A stretch of DNA of 64,000 nt from Bacteroides sp. OM05-12. Lineage in GTDB: Bacteria > Bacteroidota > Bacteroidia > Bacteroidales > Bacteroidaceae. The first letter of the stretch is position 1. The number at the start of each line of letters is the position of its first letter. Both the position numbers and the translations under genes were made by a program. Where the stretch lies: the NCBI RefSeq assembly GCF_003438995.1, contig NZ_QSUN01000004.1, positions 186,001 through 250,000 on the forward strand, in the 5' to 3' direction. This document shows, piece after piece, positions 45,971-55,396 of this stretch. Under the pieces are notes generated by a model. That model was not told where the DNA came from. It ran no database searches and saw only the letters and a program-made list of their open reading frames with translations.

Positions 45971-48900
45971 ATGAAAAACTTATCTTCACTTTTAAAACAT
46001 TACATAGGAGTATTTATACTCTTATTTTGTGGAGGCTACATAACGGCCCAACAAGTCACAATAACTATTACAGAGAGAGACTCTGAATTTCAAAGTATTA
46101 AAAAAGCATTGTTGCAAACATATAATGATGAAGAGATAGCAAATATTACTAATTTAAAAATCAAATGCGAGAATTCTATCTATCTTGGGCCTGATGATTT
46201 TAGTTTTTTAAATACAATGAGTAGTCTCACATATTTAGATTTATCAGAGGCACTAGTAGAATCAGCAAACAATAAAAAAAATAATATTTTCCCTGGAAGA
46301 TTAGCCAATAATACCACGATTTCCCAATTAATCTTACCTAATTTATTAGAATCTATTGATAGAAATGCTCTTTTAAATAGCTCAATTTCCGGAATACTAA
46401 TTATACCGGAAGGCGTAAGATCAATTGGCAGATATGCTTTTCAAAACACAAAAAATCTAGAAGTTATAATTCTGCCTACAACTCTAGATACCTACATAGA
46501 TAAAGTTAACAACATTGAGATCAGCACATTCAATGGTTGTACAAATCTAAAACAAATCATTTTTAAGGGAAATATTCCAAGCCAAATAGGAAAAGATGCT
46601 TTTACTCCTAATACAGATATAAAGATTGGAGTCCCAACCGACTATCTTGAAGCCTATAAAGCCAGTGAAATATTCTCTCCTTATTTTACTCCGGAACAGT
46701 TTGTTGCATACCAAAATATTACACTCGTAAATGGTGCCAGCAGTCAACAAGGAAATGTCGCTATCCCAGGATCTAGTGTAACTGTAAAAGCGGAAACAAT
46801 CCTCAATAAAACTTTCAAAGAATGGAAATCTGTACCTGAAGTAACCTTTACAGACATCAATAGCCCTACAACAGTATTTACTATGCCTCAAAAAGATATT
46901 GTTATAACAGCTATCTACAACGAAGATACTCCAAAGGCTATTAACATAGAGGGAGGTGAAGCATCTATAAATGGGACAAAGGTTACAGAAGCAATGGTCG
47001 GTTCGATAATAACGATTACAGCAAATAATGGTGATTTTCTAAATTGGGAATCAGAGGATGTCACGTTTACTACTAATAATAACACAACAACATTTGTTAT
47101 GCCTAATAACGAAGTAAACATAAAGGCTAATTTCTACGTTGAGATAGGCGAAGTCGTAACTTTAACAACAGAGAAACAGAACATTTCAGACTGGTTTGAT
47201 TCTGAAACATTACAAAGTATAACAAGACTCACAATTATATCTGATGGAGCTCCATTAAATGACAGTGATTTTGCCATAATAAATCAAATGTCCAAACTTG
47301 AAGAACTAAATATTGAGAAACTTTCCAATACGACCATTCCGGCTAATGCCTTTAATGGAAACAAAACAATTAAAACGATTAAGTTACCTGCACAATTAGT
47401 AAATATTGGCGGAGGTGCTTTTTCTAATTGTTCTTTAGAAGGTATTATTGAACTTCCAGCCTCATTAAACAATGGTAATGTAGCTAATAGCCGTTTTGCT
47501 AACACTCAGGGTATCATCGGTTTTACATCAAAGAATACAAGCAACCAAAACGGGATAAAAATAATAGATGGAGTCGTTTTCAATTATTGGGGAACTGAAT
47601 TACAGCTATATCCTTGCGGAAAAATGAATGAAGAATATACAATTCCAAATCCGGAAAAATCAACTGACAATCTGAAAATAATGAATAGTGCATTTGCGGA
47701 TAACCAATATTTAAAGAGATTAACCCTATCTTCTCAAACAACAGCACTACAAACTGCTGGTCGTTATAACTTAATTGCACCGGGTTCCAACAATCTTGAG
47801 GCAATTTATGTAGAAGACGGAAATCCCACATGGGGTTCTGTTGATGGAATACTATACGAAAAAGAGACGAAAACATTCGTATTATGTCCCCCTAAATTTG
47901 GAAAAGAAAAGTTGATCATTGATGGCAATTTAATAAATACTGTAGCTCTTAGCCTTGCACAGGCAACGACACTTAAAAGCGTAATCTTCACAGAAGGAGT
48001 AATAGAAATTGGTAGTTCTGTTTTTAAAGGTTTAACATCATTGGAATCTGTAGAATTTCCAGCCTCATTAAAAACATTGAAGGGCAATTCTTTTGAAAAC
48101 ACATCTATAACCACAGCCATCTTTAAAGGAAATAATCTTAGTACAATTGGAGGATTATGTTTCAAAAATGCAAAATTAGAAATAGTAGATCTTCCGGCAT
48201 CAATCGAAGATATACAGAATGAAGGCTTCACAGGCAACAGCAATTTGGATATTCTCATATGTCGTGCAGAAAACGTACCGACAATCGGAAAAGTAACTTT
48301 TAATGGTGTAGGTTGGAGAGATAATAAAGTCAATACTCAAATTTATGTTCCGGCAAACTCTTTAAATGCATATAAAACATCAAATTGGGTAAACGGAATC
48401 GCAGAAGGATATAAAGCATTTCCCGCTGAAAATTTCATTGCATTCTATAATATTACAGCAACAGCTGCTTCTGTTCAATCGTCCATCGCTTCTGATATTT
48501 CTTTCACAAATGATGTAGTAACTATTGAAGCTCAAATTCCGGCCGGAATGAAATTCGACAAATGGACAACCACAACCGAAGGTGTTGTTTTCGCTGATGC
48601 AACCAATCCTACCACAACATTTATTATGCCGGCAAGTGATGTAGAAATTACAGCGACATATAAAGAACTTGGTACGCTAGAAAATATTGGAGACAATATT
48701 GACGCTATATTCTCTGGAAAATGGGATGAATCTGTTTTCAATGAATTTGTTCAGGCAAATGCTGCCGAGCTTACTACAATTGATTTGACAGATGTTGCCG
48801 AACTCACACAAGTTCCGGTCATCGCCAACTTAAACCCAAATTGTCTGATTTATGTGAATGAGGGTGTCACAGGCAACGAAGGACAAAATATTATCATCAA

Positions 48901-49690
48901 AGATGGAACTACTTACACAAGTGACAACATCATACTCTCCGAAACAAGTAATGATATTAGAAATAACAGCTTCAATAATACGCATGAGTTTACAGGAAAT
49001 ATTTCTTATTCACGCGATTTCAGTAATACAGCTGTTGGGAAGTTTGCCTCTATTTGCTTGCCGTTTACTCCGATAAATCACAATGAACTCGACGGGCTGG
49101 AATTTGAGGCTTTTGATAAAGTAACCGTCGAAGGAGATAAAGCCAGTCTTAATTTCATAACGATCAACACTAATGAACTGGAAGCAAATGTCCCATATAT
49201 CGTAAAACTTACACAGGAAACGGGAACTATTACTTTTAAAGGTTCCTCTGTTCCTGAAACAACAATTGCTAGTTCCCCTACCTCTGAAGGTTATACTTTG
49301 AACGGGAATTTCAGATATACAGACAATGTTACTGCCTACTATTTATTACAATCCGACGGGTCCGAATTTGCAAAAGGTGCCGAAAACTCATATATCACAG
49401 CTTTCCGCGCCTACTTATCAACAGAAGACAATACAATTCGCAAATTAACGGTAACACATAATGATAATGGCGGTACAACAGAATTAAATGGGCAAGCAAC
49501 AGATAAATTAAAGATCTACGCTGTAAATGACGTAATTTATATCCAGGCAGATAATGCACAATCAATCAATGTATATTCAATAGACGGACGCATTATCAAG
49601 GTCGCAGAATTAGCTATCGGAGAAAATACGATTACAGGAATTGCCAAAGGCATTTATCTGATTAATAATCAAAAAGTTGTTATCAAGTAA
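45971..49690 (+). CDS. BspA-like LRR protein with two LRR blocks, InlB-like repeats and Por/T9SS-like tail
   Basis: The protein has 1239 residues with a signal peptide ending at YITAQ. LRR_5 repeats cover about 40-255. Two InlB-B-like repeats follow (VFTMPQKDIVITAIY, TTFVMPNNEVNIKANF). A second LRR block covers about 395-820. A third InlB-like repeat ends with TTFIMPASDVEITATY. A further domain at about 900-1150 and a short tail ending KGIYLINNQKVVIK close the protein. It is paralogous to the two BspA-like proteins of the SGNH operon. It carries the same promoter array and is followed by a 52-residue peptide gene. Confidence 0.85.
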   Translation: MKNLSSLLKHYIGVFILLFCGGYITAQQVTITITERDSEFQSIKKALLQTYNDEEIANITNLKIKCENSIYLGPDDFSFLNTMSSLTYLDLSEALVESANNKKNNIFPGRLANNTTISQLILPNLLESIDRNALLNSSISGILIIPEGVRSIGRYAFQNTKNLEVIILPTTLDTYIDKVNNIEISTFNGCTNLKQIIFKGNIPSQIGKDAFTPNTDIKIGVPTDYLEAYKASEIFSPYFTPEQFVAYQNITLVNGASSQQGNVAIPGSSVTVKAETILNKTFKEWKSVPEVTFTDINSPTTVFTMPQKDIVITAIYNEDTPKAINIEGGEASINGTKVTEAMVGSIITITANNGDFLNWESEDVTFTTNNNTTTFVMPNNEVNIKANFYVEIGEVVTLTTEKQNISDWFDSETLQSITRLTIISDGAPLNDSDFAIINQMSKLEELNIEKLSNTTIPANAFNGNKTIKTIKLPAQLVNIGGGAFSNCSLEGIIELPASLNNGNVANSRFANTQGIIGFTSKNTSNQNGIKIIDGVVFNYWGTELQLYPCGKMNEEYTIPNPEKSTDNLKIMNSAFADNQYLKRLTLSSQTTALQTAGRYNLIAPGSNNLEAIYVEDGNPTWGSVDGILYEKETKTFVLCPPKFGKEKLIIDGNLINTVALSLAQATTLKSVIFTEGVIEIGSSVFKGLTSLESVEFPASLKTLKGNSFENTSITTAIFKGNNLSTIGGLCFKNAKLEIVDLPASIEDIQNEGFTGNSNLDILICRAENVPTIGKVTFNGVGWRDNKVNTQIYVPANSLNAYKTSNWVNGIAEGYKAFPAENFIAFYNITATAASVQSSIASDISFTNDVVTIEAQIPAGMKFDKWTTTTEGVVFADATNPTTTFIMPASDVEITATYKELGTLENIGDNIDAIFSGKWDESVFNEFVQANAAELTTIDLTDVAELTQVPVIANLNPNCLIYVNEGVTGNEGQNIIIKDGTTYTSDNIILSETSNDIRNNSFNNTHEFTGNISYSRDFSNTAVGKFASICLPFTPINHNELDGLEFEAFDKVTVEGDKASLNFITINTNELEANVPYIVKLTQETGTITFKGSSVPETTIASSPTSEGYTLNGNFRYTDNVTAYYLLQSDGSEFAKGAENSYITAFRAYLSTEDNTIRKLTVTHNDNGGTTELNGQATDKLKIYAVNDVIYIQADNAQSINVYSIDGRIIKVAELAIGENTITGIAKGIYLINNQKVVIK

Positions 49691-49714
49691 TCACTTTAAA
49701 ATAAATAATAAGCC

Positions 49715-49873
49715 ATGAAAAATAAATATATGAAACCGGAAATAGAGATTATCAATATTTCAGTAGAAAATTCGATAATGGCATCAAGTCCTAACTCTAT
49801 AGACATTAATGATGGAAAGCACAGTGGTGGACCGGCTAACTCGAAAGGCAGAAAAGATACATTTTGGGATTAA
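49715..49873 (+). CDS. 52-residue peptide of unknown function
   Basis: ATG at 49715 opens a 52-codon frame ending at the TAA at 49871-49873, 24 bp after the BspA-like gene and before its terminator, so the two are co-transcribed. The peptide begins MKNKYMKPEIEIINI, then NSIMASSPN, and ends with a polar glycine-, lysine- and aspartate-rich tail (DGKHSGGPANSKGRKDTFWD). The KYxKPEIE start followed by a hydrophobic segment and a small-residue stretch resembles short peptides often annotated in Bacteroides near surface-protein genes. No signal peptide is evident. Its function is unknown. Confidence 0.65.
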   Translation: MKNKYMKPEIEIINISVENSIMASSPNSIDINDGKHSGGPANSKGRKDTFWD

Positions 49874-49904
49874 GTTTGTATAAGGTAGATTGTTTTCAGG
49901 ATTT

Positions 49905-49946
49905 GAGAAGCTCGAAATTATAATGATTTCGGGCTTTTCATTTTTC
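49905..49946 (+). terminator. Rho-independent terminator after the BspA/peptide operon
   Basis: GAGAAGCTCGAAAT (49905-49918) pairs with ATTTCGGGCTTTTC (49926-49939) with two wobble or mismatched positions. The T-rich run ATTTTTCAT follows. Confidence 0.8.
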
Positions 49947-50110
49947 ATAAGTCATCCAAAGCCAGGACGATACACAAGATAATTAATCCAACTTTTGGGA
50001 TGCAGTTCATACAAAAAGCACCTTCACTGTACTATCTTATATACCAGATACTTATCTTTAAACAGTGAAGAGGTGAAAGCAGTTTCAACTAAAACTAAAA
50101 ACGCTTAAAG

Positions 50111-50211
50111 GGGCGTTGCCGATCGCCTAAGGGAGCGTTAGCAATCGCTCAAGGGGGCATCGGCTAACGCTCCCTTAGGTGTAAGGCGATGCTCCCTTAG
50201 GCGATTGCTCC
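50111..50211. repeat. GC-rich cluster of inverted repeats with alternative pairings
   Basis: A perfect 17-bp inverted repeat (50126-50142 with 50163-50179, core CCTAAGGGAGCGTTAGC) shares its left arm with a second, 14-bp inverted repeat (50122-50135 with 50192-50205). The two stems are mutually exclusive. The cluster is much richer in GC than its surroundings and has no coding potential. Confidence 0.7.
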
Positions 50212-50248
50212 ATTTTTATACAGGTATTAAAAACGTCCTTATGTTTAT

Positions 50249-50330
50249 AAATAAAGGACCGTACGATTGAAGCCAAACGTACGGTCCTCTGATTACAAAC
50301 TCCTATCGTTTGCAAACAATCGACCGTATG
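50249..50330. repeat. Intergenic repeat element, copy 1 (modules A and B)
   Basis: Module A (50249-50265, core GGACCGTACG) forms a 10-bp inverted repeat with 50278-50287. Module B (50297-50330, 34 bp) recurs inverted with one mismatch at 58252-58285. Module A recurs in direct orientation at 58288-58304. The element ends about 108 bp before the Fpg/Nei start. Confidence 0.75.
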
Positions 50331-50437
50331 TAGATAAAAGAGACAATAAACCTTGTAAATACAGTATTCATTCCTATTTTTTTGATAATCCCTATTTTAT
50401 CCATATATTTGAAAAGTCATCAAAACATCCCGAATCA

Positions 50438-51262
50438 ATGATTGAATTACCAGAAGCAATAACTATCGGCAAACAAGTACAAGATACACTTGTCAACCTG
50501 ACTATAACAGAAGTGTTAGGACCTACGCATCTGCATAAATTTACCTTTTTCAACAGTGATCCTAACTTGTTTCGGGATCTATTGGTAGGAAAACAGATAA
50601 AATCAGCAGAAGGAAAAGGTATTTTCGTTGATATACGTTTAAGTGATAATACCTTTTTAAGCATTTTCGACGGCATCAATATGAAGTACGCCGGCCCAAA
50701 TACCGAAATTCCCGATAAATATCAGCTTTTGATAACATTCGACAATGATACCTTTATAAGTTTCACAACCAGAATGTATGGCGGAATATATGTATTCAAG
50801 GACTCTTTTGATAACAAATACCGTACACAAAGTCTTGAAAGTATCTCTCCGCTATGTGAGGAATTTAACCAAGCCTATTTCGAGGAACTCATCTCGAAAG
50901 AAAAAAAAGACATCTCTGCCAAAGCACTTTTGGCTTCCGAACAACGCATTCCGGGAGTAGGAAATGGAGTGTTACAAGATATTCTCTTCAACGCCGGTAT
51001 TCATCCGAAACGAAAAATATTCTCATTGAGCGATAGAGAGAAATCAAATCTATTCCAAGCTTTAAAAAACACTCTGCAAGCAATGACCGATGGTGGGGGA
51101 AGAGACACCGAAAGCGATTTTTTCGGGAATAAGGGAAAATATAAGACCATTCTATCAAAGAATACATACGGAATGTCCTGTCCTCACTGTAATGACAAGA
51201 TACACAAGGATGCTTATATGGGAGGCTCGGTATATTTCTGTCCCACATGCCAAAAGTTATGA
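50438..51262 (+). CDS. Fpg/Nei-family DNA glycosylase homologue lacking the catalytic proline
   Basis: The start is set at the ATG at 50438, which gives the family-like N-terminus MIELPE. An upstream TTG-initiated extension would translate the intergenic repeat and is rejected. The protein has 274 residues. The H2TH region is visible (ALLASEQRIPGVGNGVLQDILFNAGIHP). The C-terminal zinc finger has CPHC and CPTC. Fpg and Nei use Pro immediately after Met as the Schiff-base nucleophile; here that residue is Ile. The Arg usually found in the zinc-finger hairpin is also not evident (GGSVYFCPTCQ). It may bind DNA without classical glycosylase/lyase activity. Confidence 0.82.
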   Translation: MIELPEAITIGKQVQDTLVNLTITEVLGPTHLHKFTFFNSDPNLFRDLLVGKQIKSAEGKGIFVDIRLSDNTFLSIFDGINMKYAGPNTEIPDKYQLLITFDNDTFISFTTRMYGGIYVFKDSFDNKYRTQSLESISPLCEEFNQAYFEELISKEKKDISAKALLASEQRIPGVGNGVLQDILFNAGIHPKRKIFSLSDREKSNLFQALKNTLQAMTDGGGRDTESDFFGNKGKYKTILSKNTYGMSCPHCNDKIHKDAYMGGSVYFCPTCQKL

Positions 51263-51286
51263 CACAATATTGATTACTAAGAATAA

Positions 51287-52192
51287 ATGATTACCCAACC
51301 TGCATCCTCTGATTTTGACGAGTTGCTCTCTTTATGGGAGACTTCCGTACGCAGCACTCATCACTTCCTTACAAAGGAAGATATTCTGTTTTATAAACCA
51401 TTGATACGGAATGAATATTTTAAAGCAGTGGAACTATATATCATCCGGAATCCCCACACAGAAAAGATCGTCGCATTTATGGGATTAAGTCATGATAATA
51501 TTGAAATGCTTTTTACTCATCCTAGCGAACAGGCCAAAGGATATGGAAAAGAGCTTATTGAATATGCCATTCATCAAAAAGGTATCCGCAAAGTCGATGT
51601 GAATGAGCAAAATGAAAAAGCACTCCGCTTTTACCTAAACAGAGGATTTGAAACAATCGGTCGGGATGCGTTTGATGCTCAGGGTAAGCCCTATCCTATT
51701 CTGCACCTTCGGCTTAAACCATTCAGATTAAGAAATGCCCTGATTGAAGATATAGATCGTCTTTATAATGTATTCGAAACGAGTATACGAAATACTTGCT
51801 ACCAAGATTATACATCCCGGCAGATAGAAGCGTGGATTGGTAAAGCTACCCCCGAACGTTGGCTCGAATTACTTCAAAGTGAATTACAGTTCATTATAGT
51901 GGAAGAAACATCTTCTTTCCACATTGTGGGCTTCACTTCTATCAACACTAAAGGTTATTTGCATAGTATGTTTATAACTCCGGAATTTCAGAATAAAGGC
52001 CTCGCCTCATTATTATTACAAACAGCAGAAGAGTTTTCCCGAAAACATCAAGCTACATCTATCTTCTCTGAAGTAAGCCTCACTGCCTACCCATTCTTTA
52101 AAAAGCAAGGATTTATTACGGAGAAAAAGCAAACCGTAATTGTAAATCAGGTAGAAATGACAAACTTTGTCATGCGCAAAACTTTAAAATAA
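51287..52192 (+). CDS. Tandem GNAT acetyltransferase (two fused domains)
   Basis: The protein has 301 residues, twice a normal GNAT. The first domain (about 1-145) has LFTHPSEQAKGYGKELIEYAI and ALRFYLNRGFETIG. The second (about 146-301) has MFITPEFQNKGLASLLLQTAEEF and AYPFFKKQGFITEKK. Both keep a Q/RxxGxG/A-type acetyl-CoA motif. It starts 24 bp after the Fpg/Nei homologue and is followed 6 bp later by a third GNAT, so the three are probably one operon. Substrates are unknown. Confidence 0.88.
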   Translation: MITQPASSDFDELLSLWETSVRSTHHFLTKEDILFYKPLIRNEYFKAVELYIIRNPHTEKIVAFMGLSHDNIEMLFTHPSEQAKGYGKELIEYAIHQKGIRKVDVNEQNEKALRFYLNRGFETIGRDAFDAQGKPYPILHLRLKPFRLRNALIEDIDRLYNVFETSIRNTCYQDYTSRQIEAWIGKATPERWLELLQSELQFIIVEETSSFHIVGFTSINTKGYLHSMFITPEFQNKGLASLLLQTAEEFSRKHQATSIFSEVSLTAYPFFKKQGFITEKKQTVIVNQVEMTNFVMRKTLK

Positions 52193-52198
52193 AATCTC

Positions 52199-52648
52199 AT
52201 GCTACAAGTCAAAGAAGTTACCCGGAATAAAAAGCAATATCTCGAACTATTATTACTCGCGGATGAACAGGAATCAATGGTAGACCGCTATTTGGAACGA
52301 GGAGATATGTTTGCTCTTTACGACGGTGATTTAAAATCTATCTGCGTTGTCACAAATGAGGGAAACGGGATATACGAAATTAAAAGTATCGCTACTTATC
52401 CGCAATATCAGAAACAAGGATATGGAAAAGCACTGATTGAATATCTGTTCGAGCATTATCGTGAACAATGCCATACCATGCTTGTCGGGACAGGAGAAAG
52501 TCCTCTCACTCTTACTTTTTACGGACAATGCGGATTTACTTATTCTCATCGCATCAAGAATTTCTTTACAGACCATTATGACCATCCCATGTTTGAAGAC
52601 GGAAAACAATTAGTTGATATGATTTACCTGAAAAAACAATTACCTTAA
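52199..52648 (+). CDS. GNAT-family N-acetyltransferase
   Basis: The protein has 149 residues with a single GNAT domain. Motif A is [24 protein letters not shown] (given here as [20 protein letters not shown]) and motif B contains [19 protein letters not shown]. It lies 6 bp after the tandem GNAT gene. The C-terminal segment [20 protein letters not shown] is typical of a group of Firmicutes and Bacteroidetes acetyltransferases of unknown substrate. Confidence 0.87.
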   Translation: MLQVKEVTRNKKQYLELLLLADEQESMVDRYLERGDMFALYDGDLKSICVVTNEGNGIYEIKSIATYPQYQKQGYGKALIEYLFEHYREQCHTMLVGTGESPLTLTFYGQCGFTYSHRIKNFFTDHYDHPMFEDGKQLVDMIYLKKQLP

Positions 52649-52796
52649 ACTCTCTTTCGCTTCTTCCTACTCCTCCACATTCAGATTTGTGTATCCAGTT
52701 ACGACTGCCATCTGAATCCTCTTTTTATTCCTATCCATGAACCAAATCCTTTTTTAAATGTATATAGAAAGGTAATAACTAAAAACTCAATGAATC

Positions 52797-53777
52797 ATGG
52801 ATATGAATTTTCGATTAACTAAGCATTTCTTCGTTCTATCTTTAATTGTACTGTTTCTTGGAGCCTGCTCTAAAAATTATCTGATCGTAGATTTGGGAGA
52901 AGACGGACAAGAAAACAATGGTAATAGTAACAATGGTAGTTCAAACAACGGCAGTAACACAAAAGATGATGTATTGGTAACTTTTAATGCATCTGTCGAA
53001 AATCGTCATGTAACGCGTGCCATGTCACCAATGGCAAAAGGAATGCAAAGTTGGCTTTGTGCTTACCTCGCCAACACAAGTAATAGTACGGATACCACTC
53101 CAATAGCAGAAGGAAATTATGTCACCTCCTCACCGGGAGTACTAACCGGCATTCAAGGATATAAAATGTATCTGAACAATAATATTTATAGTTTTTACGC
53201 AGTGTCATGTAATGCCAGCACATCTGTACCGACTTTTAATAAAGGCATATCGGAACCTTTATCAAACGGTATCGACTATTTATGGTGGGATGCCACCCAT
53301 CAAGATATCACCCGTTCGCAGGTCAACATACCAATTGTCTATCAACACGTTGCTACACAGGTAGTATTCGCTATTACAGAAGGTACCAATATAACACTGA
53401 ATAAAGTTATATCAGGTACAATCACTCCTCCGCAACCGGGAGCCACAATGAATCTATCCACTGGTGTTATTACGCCGGAAATGGAATATGGAAAAGCGGT
53501 CACAATGGGAATCAAAGATTACTCCCTGCAATACATCATGTTACCCGTAAGAAATACAAAACCAATGACCTTGATACTCGAACTATTAGTTAATAATGAA
53601 AGTACTGCACGCACTTATGTTGCCGAGGTTTCATTGCCGGATGGAGAACTGAAAGCCGGAAATTCTTACCTGTTTAAAGCCGTAATAAATGAGAACTCCG
53701 TTTCGTTTCCGAATGTCAGTATAAAGGAGTGGACAGAAGTCGATGAAAGTGGAAATCCGATTTATCCGGTACAATAG
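52797..53777 (+). CDS. Fimbrillin-family lipoprotein (Mfa-like)
   Basis: The protein has 326 residues with a lipobox (LFLGAC, Cys24) followed by a low-complexity Asn/Gly/Ser linker at about 38-55. The body has features of Bacteroidetes fimbrillins: VTRAMSP near the mature start (a candidate Arg cleavage site), YSFYAVSCN, DYLWWDATHQDI, YQHVATQVVFAI, and a C-terminal GELKAGNSYLFKAVINENSVSF followed by VSIKEWTEVDE. It would be exported as a lipoprotein and may be a fimbrial subunit. No usher or anchor gene is adjacent. Confidence 0.82.
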   Translation: MDMNFRLTKHFFVLSLIVLFLGACSKNYLIVDLGEDGQENNGNSNNGSSNNGSNTKDDVLVTFNASVENRHVTRAMSPMAKGMQSWLCAYLANTSNSTDTTPIAEGNYVTSSPGVLTGIQGYKMYLNNNIYSFYAVSCNASTSVPTFNKGISEPLSNGIDYLWWDATHQDITRSQVNIPIVYQHVATQVVFAITEGTNITLNKVISGTITPPQPGATMNLSTGVITPEMEYGKAVTMGIKDYSLQYIMLPVRNTKPMTLILELLVNNESTARTYVAEVSLPDGELKAGNSYLFKAVINENSVSFPNVSIKEWTEVDESGNPIYPVQ

Positions 53778-53808
53778 ACAGAGATATTAAGATTAGAAAA
53801 ATATATAT

Positions 53809-53870
53809 TGCAGTGAAGAATCCGTTAATAGCAGATACATGATTAATGGACTTCTCACTGCATTTCGTTT
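53809..53870. terminator. Bidirectional terminator between fimbrillin and MATE genes
   Basis: The imperfect stem of about 21 bp at 53809-53829 pairs with 53842-53862 (arms start TGCAGTGAAGAA and end CTTCTCACTGCA). T-rich sequence follows on the plus strand (TTTCGTTTT) and on the minus strand (ATATATATTTTTCTA). Confidence 0.75.
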
Positions 53871-53881
53871 TATGACTTCTT

Positions 53882-55231
53882 TTACGAAAGAGCAACCATC
53901 TTTTTCAACCTGCGATACACATATATAAATGCAGGTATCAGGAATAAATCAGCTGCAATCCACGCAGATGGGTCACCAAAACAGACAGCTATGAATCCCC
54001 ATACCGGTACGGCATAAAGACTTACCAATGTGCGGGCTATCATCTCAGAAACGCCGGAAAGCATGGCAAGATTCGTGTACCCTGCTCCCTGAATGGTATA
54101 ACGCAGAATACAAAGCAATCCTAAAGTAGGAAAGAAATAACACGAAACATGAAGATACAATTCTGTGTTTTTCAGGATTTCTATTTCCGAAGCATCCACA
54201 AAAAGTAGAGCTAAGAATCTTGATCCCAGTATCAAAACCACGAAAGTGAAAGCTGCATAGATAATCATCATCAATGAACTGACCTTTATGCCCGTCCAGA
54301 TACGTTCCGGCTTACCTGCGCCATAATTTTGTCCGCTATAAGTAGCCATGGCAATACCCAGACTTTCAAACGGACAAATAAAGAACATCTTTATACGTAT
54401 AGCAGAAGTGAAAGCTGCCACACAGGCCGTACCAAGCGCATTATTGGCACTTTGGAGCATAATGCTACCGATAGCGGTAATAGAAAATTGAAGCCCCATC
54501 GGTACACCTATATACATAAGCGTTTTTGCCAGTTTGGGCTGAAACTTACGCTCGTTTGGCGTACTTTTCAAGATTTGAAAGCGACGATACATATATAAGT
54601 AACATAATAAGGCAGAAACTCCCTGTGAAAAGACAGTTGCGACGGATGCTCCCAAGACTCCCCAATCCAAGACCAATATACAGAAAAAGTCAAGCAGTAT
54701 ATTCAGAATGGTTGAAAACAGCAAGAACCAAAACGGAGTCTTACTATCTCCCAATGCCCGGATAACACTTGATAAAAGATTATACAGGAATGTACAAGGT
54801 ACCCCGATAAACGTCACCAATAAATAGGCATAAGCATCATCGAATATATTTTCCGGCGTACGAATCAGACGCAGAATATCTGCACAATAGAGGCTTGTTA
54901 TGATGGCAATAATAACTGATAAGACAACGGATAGTTGTAAACTAACTGAAACATACCGTCTCATCGTACTGTAATCCCGTGCTCCGAACTTCTGGGCAAC
55001 AGGAATACCGAAACCACAACTACATCCATTGCAGAATCCCAAAATAAGAAATATAACGGAACTACTTGCACCAACGGAAGCGAGTGAATTTATTCCTAAG
55101 AATTTGCCAACGATAGCAGCATCGACAAGAGAATATGTCTGTTGAAGCAAATTGCCGAGCAACAACGGTAGCGTGAAATTAAATATGAGTGGCAGCGCCG
55201 GGCCTGCCGTCATTTCTTTGGAAGTTGCCAT
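53882..55231 (-). CDS. MATE-family multidrug/toxin efflux transporter
   Basis: The start is placed at the ATG at 55231 (MATSKEMTAGPALPLIFNF), which is the family-like beginning and lies about 26 bp after a -7 box. A longer frame from 55282 has no support. The protein has 449 residues and about 12 hydrophobic segments. MATE signatures include LLLGNLLQQTYSLVDAAIVG at the N-terminus, RALGDSKTPFWF and GVPMGLQFSITAIGS. It exports cationic compounds in exchange for Na+ or H+. It is monocistronic. Confidence 0.9.
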   Translation of the reverse strand: MATSKEMTAGPALPLIFNFTLPLLLGNLLQQTYSLVDAAIVGKFLGINSLASVGASSSVIFLILGFCNGCSCGFGIPVAQKFGARDYSTMRRYVSVSLQLSVVLSVIIAIITSLYCADILRLIRTPENIFDDAYAYLLVTFIGVPCTFLYNLLSSVIRALGDSKTPFWFLLFSTILNILLDFFCILVLDWGVLGASVATVFSQGVSALLCYLYMYRRFQILKSTPNERKFQPKLAKTLMYIGVPMGLQFSITAIGSIMLQSANNALGTACVAAFTSAIRIKMFFICPFESLGIAMATYSGQNYGAGKPERIWTGIKVSSLMMIIYAAFTFVVLILGSRFLALLFVDASEIEILKNTELYLHVSCYFFPTLGLLCILRYTIQGAGYTNLAMLSGVSEMIARTLVSLYAVPVWGFIAVCFGDPSAWIAADLFLIPAFIYVYRRLKKMVALS

Positions 55232-55256
55232 AAACTTATACCTACAAAATTTCGTG

Positions 55257-55264
55257 CAAAGATA
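55257..55264 (-). promoter_or_regulatory. -7 box of the MATE gene promoter
   Basis: The minus strand reads TATCTTTG (TAnnTTTG), 25 bp before the chosen start codon. This placement supports the shorter start. Confidence 0.55.
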
Positions 55265-55396
55265 CGCAAATCTTCTGCACACAATTTATGTGTTCGCAAA
55301 CAAAATAAATTCTGCCATAGCGTTTATTGATGCAAATCAAGTTGTGGTACTTCTATCATCTTTCCGCAGCAATGAAGCAACACCCAGATTCTATTA

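Noticed and set aside
47806..48333. 175-residue frame antisense to the third BspA-like gene
   Set aside because: It is a shadow of the coding strand with no recognisable protein features.
50267..50437. A TTG-initiated N-terminal extension of the Fpg/Nei homologue
   Set aside because: It translates the intergenic repeat copy and precedes the family-like start MIELPE at 50438.
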